Source: Thermoplasmata archaeon
Lineage (GTDB): Archaea > Thermoplasmatota > Thermoplasmata > Lutacidiplasmatales > UBA184
Direction of reading: 5' to 3'
Length of the DNA: 11,177 bases
NCBI GenBank assembly: GCA_030038885.1
Contig: JASHQY010000158.1
Coordinates: 1 to 11,177, forward strand
Shown: piece after piece, positions 6,167-11,177 of the stretch
How positions within the stretch are numbered: the stretch's first letter is position 1
How the letters are laid out: each line of letters starts with the position of its first letter
Notes under the pieces: model-generated
Database searches by the model: none
What the model saw: the letters and a program-made list of their open reading frames with translations, nothing else
What the model was told of the DNA's origin: nothing
Translations under genes and position numbers: made by a program

Positions 6167-7153
6167 TCAGCGGTTGACGGTCGCCATCGCCGCGTCCCCG
6201 TAGCGCGGGCCGGCCACCGCGCCGGGCGGCATCGCGCGGTCGATCGCGCGGAGGTCGTCGGGGGTCAGACGCACGCCGAGCGCGCCGACGTTCTCCTCGA
6301 GGTACGCGCGACGCTTGGTCCCGGGGATCGGCACGACGTGCGAGCTGCGCGCGAGCGTCCAGGCGAGGGCGAGCTGCGCGGGCGTGCATCCCTTCGCCCG
6401 GGCGAGCGCTTCGACGCCCGCGAGGAGCGCGAGGTTCCGGTCGAAGTTCTCCGGCGCGAAGCGCGGGAGGGTCCGCCGGAAGTCGTCCGGTCCGAGCGCG
6501 TCGAGGCGGCGGACCCTCCCGGAGAAGAACCCCCGGCCGAGCGGAGCGAACGGGACGAGCCCGACCCCGAGCTCCTCGCACGTGGCGAGGAGGCCGCGCT
6601 CCGGGTCGCGCGTCCAGAGGGAGTACTCGCTCTGCACGGCCGTGATCGGGTGCACCGCGTGGGCGCGCCGCAGGGTCGCCGGGCTGACCTCCGACAGCCC
6701 GAGGTACCGGACCTGGCCCGCGTCCACGAGGCCCTGCATCGCCCGAACGGTCTCCTCGATCGGGGTCCGGGGGTCGACGCGGTGCAGGTAGTACAGGTCG
6801 ATCGTCTCGACCCCGAGACGGGCGCGGCTCGCGTCGCACGCCGCCCGGACGTGCGACGGGCTCCCGTCGAACCGCCGCGCCCCGGTGGCGGGGTCGTCGA
6901 CCATCCCGAACTTGGTCGCGAGGAACACCTCCGTCCGTCGCTCCCGGATCGCCCGGCCCACGAGCCGCTCGTTCGCGCCGTCCGCGTAGATGTCCGCGGT
7001 GTCGAGCAGCGAGATCCCGAGGTCGAGCGCGCGGCCGATCGTCGCGAGGGACTCTCCCTCGTCCGCTCCCCCGTAGCTCTGGCTCATCCCCATGCAGCCC
7101 AGCCCGATCGCCGAGACCTCCGGTCCGTTGCGGCCCAACCGTCGTCGCTCCAC
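6167..7153 (-). CDS. Aldo/keto reductase
   Basis: A 328-residue NADPH-dependent oxidoreductase of the AKR superfamily, reducing aldehydes or ketones in the cytosol on a (beta/alpha)8 barrel. The catalytic tetrad is complete: Asp51 and Tyr56 (LDTADIYADGANE), Lys81 (LATKFG) and His124 (DLYYLHRVD). The start of the barrel is IGLGCMGMS and the cofactor-binding end is VVPIPGTKRRAYLEENVGAL. The sequence style (LGCMGMSQSYG, PLGRGFFSG) is that of the AKR13-like, YakC-type group; the physiological substrate is unknown. GTG at 7153-7151 is chosen because MERRRLGRNGPEVS is the normal family N-terminus; a GTG at 7208 would add an unmatched arginine-rich stretch. It follows the channel gene on the same strand after 140 bases. 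I see no TATA box at leaderless distance, so it may be read through from upstream. Confidence 0.92.
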   Translation of the reverse strand: MERRRLGRNGPEVSAIGLGCMGMSQSYGGADEGESLATIGRALDLGISLLDTADIYADGANERLVGRAIRERRTEVFLATKFGMVDDPATGARRFDGSPSHVRAACDASRARLGVETIDLYYLHRVDPRTPIEETVRAMQGLVDAGQVRYLGLSEVSPATLRRAHAVHPITAVQSEYSLWTRDPERGLLATCEELGVGLVPFAPLGRGFFSGRVRRLDALGPDDFRRTLPRFAPENFDRNLALLAGVEALARAKGCTPAQLALAWTLARSSHVVPIPGTKRRAYLEENVGALGVRLTPDDLRAIDRAMPPGAVAGPRYGDAAMATVNR

Positions 7154-7293
7154 GCTGCGCCCCCCGGTCGCCGACCGGTGCGCGGGACGGCGCTCCGCCG
7201 ACTTCACCTTTGGGACCGGGGCGTCCGCGAGGGCCCGGTCCCCGCGGGAGGGCGGCGGCCCGTCGGGATCGGACCGCCCGAGCGGCGGCGGGC

Positions 7294-8052
7294 TCAGTGC
7301 CGGAGGCCGCGCATCCGCTCGAGGAGCTCGGCGAGCCGCTTGTTGACTTCGAGGGTCAGCGCGTCCCGGTCCTCGGGGTGGCGGAGCATCAGCGTCAGGA
7401 TGAGGTCCGTCGCCTGCGGCGTGCGGGACTTCGTCGTGAGGACCGGAGGGAACCGAGGGTCGAGCCGCGCGCGGAGCTTCCCGAGCGACTTCAACAGCGC
7501 GCTCTCGAACGCCGGGAGGTCGACCGCGCTCCCGATCGAGACCGGCACCGAGAGCTCCTTCCAGGCCTGCGGGGAGGTGTTGATCACGACGTCGCGGATC
7601 ATCGCGACGTTGGGCACCGAGATCAGCTGGTCGCTGTCCGAGAGCAGCACGGTCGTCATCGCGTTGATCTCGATGACCTTGCCCGACACGCCCTGCACGA
7701 GGATCGTGTCCCCGACCTTGAACGGCGTGTAGATGTCGGAGAAGTACTTCGCGCCGTAGTTGCTCAGCGGCTCGCGCAGCGCGACGATGATCGTGACCCC
7801 GAGCAGGCCGATCACGAGGAGGAGGACCGTCGGGTTCACGCCGACCGCCTGCAGGGCGAGCGTGCCGCCGATCAGGGCGACCACGACGACCCCGAGCCGA
7901 CGCGCCGAGCCGGCCATCTGGGGGGTGCTCTGCCGCATCAGGCGGCCCAGGATCAGCTGGACCAGCCACGCGATCACGATCGTCAGCACGACGATGACGA
8001 CCGGAACGAGGTACGGGGCGAACTCGGACCACGCGGCCGCGAGGTCGACCAC
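7294..8052 (-). CDS. MscS-family small-conductance mechanosensitive channel
   Basis: A 252-residue membrane channel that would open under membrane tension and release ions and small solutes after hypo-osmotic shock. Three membrane segments are seen at about residues 12-38, 50-70 and 73-92. The third is the pore-lining helix, running into the conserved break and amphipathic helix (VALREPLSNYGAKYFSD). The cytoplasmic beta domain follows (FKVGDTILVQGVSGKVIEI, LISVPNVAMIRDVVIN), then the mixed C-terminal domain. The size is slightly shorter than E. coli MscS (286). The GTG start comes directly after the TGA of the glycosyltransferase gene with no spacer, implying one mRNA and coupled translation. 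The pairing with a solute-type glycosyltransferase supports an osmotic role, although MscS-fold proteins can have other ligands. Confidence 0.92.
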   Translation of the reverse strand: MVDLAAAWSEFAPYLVPVVIVVLTIVIAWLVQLILGRLMRQSTPQMAGSARRLGVVVVALIGGTLALQAVGVNPTVLLLVIGLLGVTIIVALREPLSNYGAKYFSDIYTPFKVGDTILVQGVSGKVIEINAMTTVLLSDSDQLISVPNVAMIRDVVINTSPQAWKELSVPVSIGSAVDLPAFESALLKSLGKLRARLDPRFPPVLTTKSRTPQATDLILTLMLRHPEDRDALTLEVNKRLAELLERMRGLRH

Positions 8053-9435
8053 TCAGGCCTCCGTCACTTCCGCGAGCATCTCGCGCTCGGCCTTCTCGGC
8101 CGCCGCGAGCGAGCACTTCTTCGATGCGGCCCGCCCGTTGCGGGCCAGCCGGGCCCGAAGGGGGCCCGAGCGCTCGTCCATCAGGGCCCGGATCTGGCGC
8201 GGAAGGTCGGCGGGATCGTCCGGGTCGAACAGGAGCCCGTTGACCCCGTCCCGGATCAGTTCGGCGACCCCCGCGCGCTGCGTGACGATCGCGGGCTTGC
8301 CGTGCAGCCAGCTCTCCACGGCGACGAGGCCGAAGCCCTCGCGCAGCGACGGCAGGATCGTGAAGCGGCACCGCTCGTAGAGGCCGTCGAGGTCGGCCTG
8401 CGGCAGGTGGCCGGTGAAGACCACCCGATCGCCAAGCCCGAGCTGCGCGACCTGCTCCTCGAGGTGGGCCCGCCAGGCGGCCGACTTCGACAGTCCGAGA
8501 CCGGCCCGCGAGCCCGAGAAGCTGCCGTTCCCGACGAGCACGAGCTTGAGCGACGGAAACTCCCCCGCGACGCGGGCCAGGGCGGCGATCGCCAGGTCCT
8601 GGCCCTTGATCGGATCCATCCGGCCCACGAGGAGCGCGACCTCGTCACGGGAGCCGATGCCGAGGCGCGCCGCAGTGGCGGCCACCGTCGTGCGGGGCGG
8701 GCGGGAGTAGTCGGTCGGATCAAGGTACGGGTAGAGGTGGAGCACCTTCGCCTTGGGGTGCAGCGCGGCGAGCGATTCCGCGTACTTGGCGGAGCTCACG
8801 ACGATCACGTCGTAGCTGTCGAGGTACGTCGTCAACAGGGCCCGCCAGGTCTCGGGGATCGTCGCGAGGTCGAACGGGATGTGCCAGCGAAAGACCTTCG
8901 GCTTCAGCGTGCCCAGCATGTGGCCGACGGCCATCTGCTGGAAGTCGTGCACGTAGAACACGTCAAAGTCGTGCTGCTCGTCGAGCGCCCGGATCAGCTC
9001 CGCCGTGCGCCGGTTGTAGTACGCGTACTCGGAGAACGCCTCGGTCCAGAACAGATCGTCGTGGTGCTCGGTCGCGTCGATCTCGTGGATCCGGCCCCAG
9101 ATCGCCTCCTTCACCCGCCCGTAGCCGGCCATCCGATCGCTCTCGAGCGTGACGTTGTGCAGCGTCATCGCGCCCAGGCGCACGGTCGGAGGGGCGTGCG
9201 GGTTCAGCGCGACCCAGTGGGCTTCGTGGACGAACTTCTCCTCGAGCAGCCGGCGGACGAGCGGGTAGACCATCCGAGTGACCCCGCCCGGCGAGAACCG
9301 GAAGTCCACTCCCTCCCGCAGGGTCGCGAGGTCCGAGGGGTTGCGCGAGACCGGGTCCAACCGGTCGCCGTCCGGCGGGACGAGGTACTGCACCAGGGGC
9401 GTTTGCGTGTTGATGCACAGCGAAACGGGAGCCAA
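8053..9435 (-). CDS. GT4-type glycosyltransferase, candidate trehalose or related solute synthase
   Basis: A 460-residue retaining GT-B glycosyltransferase. The C-terminal half has the nucleotide-sugar site of family GT4: LLVGRMDPIKGQD (Arg272, Lys277), VFTGHLPQADLDGLYE and the EX7E motif EGFGLVAVE (Glu366, Glu374). The N-terminal half has the glycine-rich SPGGVTRMVYPLVRRLL turn. It also has the acceptor-side segment VFYVHDFQQMAVGHML plus FRWHIPFDLATIPETW, which recalls both the TreT-type trehalose synthases (HDPQP, WRCHID) and the VHDYHL/HIPFP region of trehalose-6-phosphate synthases. A sugar-glucosyl transfer giving trehalose, its phosphate or a similar compatible solute is therefore plausible but unproven. 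No membrane segment. The start is TTG at 9435-9433, six bases after a GGTGAT ribosome-binding site; no other start lies upstream in frame. It is the first gene of a unit with the MscS channel. Confidence 0.88.
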   Translation of the reverse strand: MAPVSLCINTQTPLVQYLVPPDGDRLDPVSRNPSDLATLREGVDFRFSPGGVTRMVYPLVRRLLEEKFVHEAHWVALNPHAPPTVRLGAMTLHNVTLESDRMAGYGRVKEAIWGRIHEIDATEHHDDLFWTEAFSEYAYYNRRTAELIRALDEQHDFDVFYVHDFQQMAVGHMLGTLKPKVFRWHIPFDLATIPETWRALLTTYLDSYDVIVVSSAKYAESLAALHPKAKVLHLYPYLDPTDYSRPPRTTVAATAARLGIGSRDEVALLVGRMDPIKGQDLAIAALARVAGEFPSLKLVLVGNGSFSGSRAGLGLSKSAAWRAHLEEQVAQLGLGDRVVFTGHLPQADLDGLYERCRFTILPSLREGFGLVAVESWLHGKPAIVTQRAGVAELIRDGVNGLLFDPDDPADLPRQIRALMDERSGPLRARLARNGRAASKKCSLAAAEKAEREMLAEVTEA

Positions 9436-9441
9436 GCGAAA

Positions 9442-9447
9442 ATCACC
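9442..9447 (-). promoter_or_regulatory. Ribosome-binding site fixing the TTG start of the glycosyltransferase
   Basis: On the minus strand this reads GGTGAT, an archaeal Shine-Dalgarno sequence, six bases before the TTG at 9435. The same hexamer precedes the zinc-finger gene, which strengthens the choice of this unusual start codon. Confidence 0.6.
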
Positions 9448-9480
9448 CCGCGGGCTCGTCGTTCTAGGCCGACGATGGGT

Positions 9481-9488
9481 CTTATGGT
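9481..9488 (-). promoter_or_regulatory. TATA-like box for the glycosyltransferase-MscS unit
   Basis: The minus strand reads ACCATAAG here. Transcription starting about 25 bases downstream, near 9459, would give a leader of about 24 bases that contains the GGTGAT site. Confidence 0.4.
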
Positions 9489-9752
9489 CTTGTACCGCGC
9501 GCCACGTCTCCGCGTCCGGAGTCCCGAACCCTCGGTCTCGCGCGCTCGCGCGTCGACCCCGCCCCGCGGGAGACGGCCGGAGGCGGCGGGGCCGAAACCC
9601 TTGACCGGATTCGTCCGGTCCCCGAGTCGCGCTCGCCGATGGGACAAGTGTTCATGTAGGGTGGTCGGCCGGGTCTTCCTGTTCGAGCGCCTCGAATCCG
9701 CATCTCCCCGCGGACCGCGGGCGCACCCGACGACCGAGGGGGCGAGCGACCG

Positions 9753-10154
9753 ATGGAACCCGCGACCGAACGCGAGATCGGGCGCCTGTTCGGGCTGATG
9801 GGAGGCGTGCTGCTCCTCGGCGGCGGCCTGTTCGCGGCGGCGGTCGGCGCCACGGACCTGGCGCTCGGCCGCGTGGTCGGCGCGATCGGCGATCTCGGGA
9901 GCTCGGTCGCGCTGTTCGTCGTGGGGAGCCTCGTGCTGTTCTTCGCCTACCTCGCCGATCACGAGGGGGCGGATCGCCCGTTCACCCTCGGGGTCGCGCT
10001 GATCGTCCTGGCCCTGGTCGGGGGCGTCGCGCTCGGGGCCGGCGCGAACCTGCCCGCGCTCGTCGGCGGCATCTTCGCACTGCTCGCGGGTGCACTCTAC
10101 CTGATCGAGCCGGTCCAACGCGCCGCGTCCGCGATCGTGGCCTCGGGCGGGTGA
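9753..10154 (+). CDS. Small four-helix membrane protein of unknown function
   Basis: A 133-residue integral membrane protein with likely helices at about residues 10-32, 38-68, 77-97 and 101-120, Gly/Ala/Leu-rich, with short polar ends (MEPATEREIGR and PVQRAASAIVASGG) and one charged loop at about 68-75 (DHEGADRP). No catalytic motif or known family is recognised. Its first helix, GGVLLLGGGLFAAAVG, resembles the first helix of the membrane protein at 1278-1649 (GGLFILGGGLAFAAIG), so the two may be distant relatives or share a helix-packing motif. The ATG start is supported by GAGGGGG ten bases upstream. It is transcribed toward the zinc-finger gene, with a 209-base gap containing that gene's own promoter. 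Confidence 0.78.
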   Translation: MEPATEREIGRLFGLMGGVLLLGGGLFAAAVGATDLALGRVVGAIGDLGSSVALFVVGSLVLFFAYLADHEGADRPFTLGVALIVLALVGGVALGAGANLPALVGGIFALLAGALYLIEPVQRAASAIVASGG

Positions 10155-10259
10155 GACCCCTCGAGCGCGGGCGAGGGTCGGTGGGTCTCCACCCGAGCGT
10201 CGATCGATGGCCCCGTGCCGGCGCCTCCGTCGGGCGACGCGCGGTGCCCACCATCGACC

Positions 10260-10269
10260 ATTGCGCAAT
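10260..10269 (+). promoter_or_regulatory. Perfect 10-base palindrome upstream of the zinc-finger promoter
   Basis: ATTGCGCAAT is a perfect palindrome standing out in GC-rich DNA, about 45 bases upstream of the TATA-like box of the zinc-finger gene. It has the form of a dimeric transcription-factor operator. No second copy was noticed in the window. Confidence 0.35.
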
Positions 10270-10313
10270 TTCCGATCGTCGCGCTCCGGCGATCGCCGAG
10301 CCCGCGGGACAAG

Positions 10314-10321
10314 GGTATTTC
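10314..10321 (+). promoter_or_regulatory. TATA-like box for the zinc-finger gene
   Basis: GGTATTTC is an AT-rich island about 47 bases before the ATG. A transcript starting about 25 bases downstream would have a leader of some 20 bases carrying the GGTGAT site at 10355-10360. Confidence 0.45.
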
Positions 10322-10363
10322 ACCGATGGACGCGACCCAGTTCGCGAAAGGGCCGGTGATGCC

Positions 10364-10615
10364 ATGAGCGAAACCTGCAGCCTCTGCGGCGAGATCTTCG
10401 GGTCGGCCACGAGCTTGCTCCAGCACCGGGCGACCGCCCACCGCGACGACGATCCCGCCCGAGATGTGGAGATGAATCCGGAAGCCCATCGAGCCGGGCT
10501 GGTGTGCGCGCTCTGCGGACAGCGCTTCGCCACGGCCGGCGCGCTGGCCGAGCACAACCTGCGTCCGCACTCCGCGCGGCCCCGCGTGCCGCAGCCCGGG
10601 CCGGTTCCCGGCTGA
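10364..10615 (+). CDS. Tandem C2H2 zinc-finger protein
   Basis: An 83-residue protein with two classical C2H2 zinc fingers. Finger 1 has Cys5, Cys8, His21 and His26; finger 2 has Cys48, Cys51, His64 and His69. Both are C-x2-C-x12-H-x4-H with the usual hydrophobic core (Phe12/Leu18 and Phe55/Leu61). They are joined by an acidic linker (DDDPARDVEMNPE), and the protein ends in a proline-rich tail. Such small zinc-finger proteins are common in archaea and probably bind DNA, RNA or protein as regulators; the target is unknown. ATG at 10364 is chosen because MSETCSLCGEIF starts just before finger 1 and GGTGAT lies three bases upstream. A longer open frame upstream to 10151 is arginine- and proline-rich, lacks a family match and spans the likely promoter, so it is not used. 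The rps24e promoter follows 77 bases after the stop. Confidence 0.85.
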   Translation: MSETCSLCGEIFGSATSLLQHRATAHRDDDPARDVEMNPEAHRAGLVCALCGQRFATAGALAEHNLRPHSARPRVPQPGPVPG

Positions 10616-10690
10616 GCAGCCGTTCTCGGGCCCTCGGGACCGGGGCTCGAGCCCACTCCGGCCGATGTGCGCGACACCGCCCGGGCCACC

Positions 10691-10699
10691 GTTATATAC
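10691..10699 (+). promoter_or_regulatory. Strong archaeal TATA box for rps24e
   Basis: GTTATATAC is the best TATA box in the window and is flanked by GC-rich DNA. The start site would fall near 10720, leaving an unusually long leader of about 75-80 bases before the ATG at 10798. A strong promoter suits a ribosomal protein gene. Confidence 0.7.
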
Positions 10700-10711
10700 G
10701 ATATCCCGGCT

Positions 10712-10735
10712 GAGGGGACCCCTTCGGTCCGCCTC
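10712..10735 (+). repeat. Hairpin spanning the predicted rps24e start site
   Basis: GAGGGGACC (10712-10720) pairs with GGTCC (10726-10730) and CCTC (10732-10735) around the loop CCTTC, giving nine pairs with one bulged G at 10731. It overlaps the predicted transcription start, so it is either a DNA-level site or, if transcription starts earlier than predicted, the 5' end of the leader. Confidence 0.5.
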
Positions 10736-10797
10736 GGCGTGACGCGAGAGGGACACGCAGCGCACCGGTATCAGAGCCCACGGGGAGAGACAGAGGA

Positions 10798-11177
10798 ATG
10801 GAGATCACGATTCTCGAGGACCACCCGAACCCGCTCCTGAAGCGACGCGAGTATCGCTTCGAGGTCGCGCACGCCGCGGCCGCCACCCCGAGCCGGGAGG
10901 CGGTGCGCGCCGAGCTTTCGAAGCTCGTCAAGGCCCCGAAGGACCGCGTCATCATCGAGCGCATGGGCGCGCGCTACGGGACCGCGACCTCCCGAGGCGA
11001 CGCCCGGGTCTACGACACGGCGGACGCGGCGAAGTCGATCACCCGCGAGCACATCCTGATCCGCAACGGCCTCAAGGAAAAGGCCGTGCCCGCCGCCCCC
11101 GGTGCGACCGGCGGAGAACCCGCCGCCGCAGCGACCCCGGCCGCGACCGCTGAAGCCCCGAAGACTGCGGCCCCCGC
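10798..11177 (+). CDS. rps24e: Small-subunit ribosomal protein eS24 (S24e), partial at the 3' end
   Basis: The first 126 codons of archaeal ribosomal protein S24e, a small-subunit protein shared by archaea and eukaryotes and absent from bacteria. The family landmarks are plain: NPLLKRREYRFEV (11-23), TPSREAVRAELSKL (about 30-43), KDRVIIERMGARYG (48-61) and ARVYDTADAAKSITREH (69-85), then LIRNGLKEK. The known archaeal protein usually ends near residue 100. Here the frame continues as an alanine/proline-rich tail from about residue 97 to the window edge, with no stop seen. The tail may be a disordered extension or a linker to another domain. The ATG is preceded by AGAGGA close upstream and a long leader from the TATA box at 10691. 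In many archaea this gene is followed by rps27ae. Confidence 0.95.
   Translation, partial: MEITILEDHPNPLLKRREYRFEVAHAAAATPSREAVRAELSKLVKAPKDRVIIERMGARYGTATSRGDARVYDTADAAKSITREHILIRNGLKEKAVPAAPGATGGEPAAAATPAATAEAPKTAAP

Larger units (their letters stand above)
9436..9752 (-). other. Divergent intergenic region carrying the glycosyltransferase promoter
   Basis: These 317 bases separate divergently transcribed genes. The minus-strand half holds the TATA-like box (9481-9488) and GGTGAT site (9442-9447) of the glycosyltransferase. The plus-strand half has GAGGGGG at 9736-9742 ahead of the membrane protein start and a faint TTCATGTA at 9650-9657 that might be its TATA box, which would give a leader of about 75 bases. 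The middle, about 9500-9640, is GC-rich with no recognisable gene. Confidence 0.45.

Noticed and set aside
7154..8371. Upstream extension of the aldo/keto reductase frame toward 8371
   Set aside because: It would overlap the MscS gene entirely and has no similarity to the family; GTG at 7153 gives the normal N-terminus.
7210..9798. An 862-codon open frame on the plus strand opposite the channel and glycosyltransferase
   Set aside because: Same reason: an antisense shadow of two genes with clear domain motifs.
10151..10363. N-terminal extension of the zinc-finger protein starting just inside the previous gene
   Set aside because: The extension is Arg/Pro-rich, covers the likely promoter and palindrome, and the internal ATG has a close GGTGAT site.
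10326..10367. A 13-codon open frame (MDATQFAKGPVMP) whose stop overlaps the zinc-finger ATG
   Set aside because: It looks like a coupled leader peptide, but its start lies upstream of the transcription start predicted from the TATA-like box at 10314-10321, so it is probably not in the mRNA.
10355..10380. GTGATGC and a nearby ATGAG resembling C/D-box RNA motifs
   Set aside because: The bases are explained by the ribosome-binding site and start codon of the zinc-finger gene, and no matching D box or guide layout follows.
1..11177. tRNA, rRNA, CRISPR or insertion-sequence content
   Set aside because: I looked for T-loop motifs, regularly spaced direct repeats, terminal inverted repeats with transposase motifs and rRNA-like stretches and found none.

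Overview
The window is very GC-rich and densely coded, and it looks like chromosomal DNA of a high-GC archaeon, most likely a Thermoplasmatota-type lineage. The evidence is a ribosomal protein of the archaeal/eukaryotic S24e family at the right edge, a clear archaeal TATA box in front of it, several TTAA boxes sitting 25-27 bases upstream of GTG start codons (the leaderless arrangement), GGTGA-type ribosome binding sites, and a small tandem C2H2 zinc-finger protein. The lineage is an inference; the archaeal assignment is well supported. I see no tRNA, rRNA, CRISPR array, IS element or phage gene.

Layout from left to right. Bases 1-50 may hold the first codons of a minus-strand membrane protein. 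Next is a minus-strand pair, a VOC (glyoxalase-fold) protein followed by a thioredoxin-fold protein whose start overlaps the VOC stop. A divergent control region leads to the plus strand: a four-helix membrane protein, a 657-residue protein joining a class III nucleotide cyclase to a TolB/FlgO-like domain and TPR repeats, and a two-gene unit (aguB-aguA) for making putrescine from agmatine through N-carbamoylputrescine. Convergent to that, on the minus strand and listed from its own promoter end, come a GT4-type glycosyltransferase, an MscS-type channel that starts immediately after the glycosyltransferase stop, and an aldo/keto reductase. From 9753 the plus strand resumes with a second small four-helix membrane protein, the zinc-finger protein and rps24e, which runs off the window.

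Most of this is metabolic and stress-related chromosome content. Two units make functional sense. One is aguB-aguA (polyamine synthesis). The other is the glycosyltransferase-MscS pair, which could couple synthesis of a trehalose-like solute with a tension-gated release valve. The points most worth a second look are the missing canonical start codon of aguB, a glycosyltransferase whose acceptor half resembles trehalose-6-phosphate synthases, the cyclase-TPR signalling protein with a long inverted repeat just upstream of its promoter, and a thioredoxin-fold protein with a CPVT active site. I did not find a convincing previously undescribed multi-gene system.
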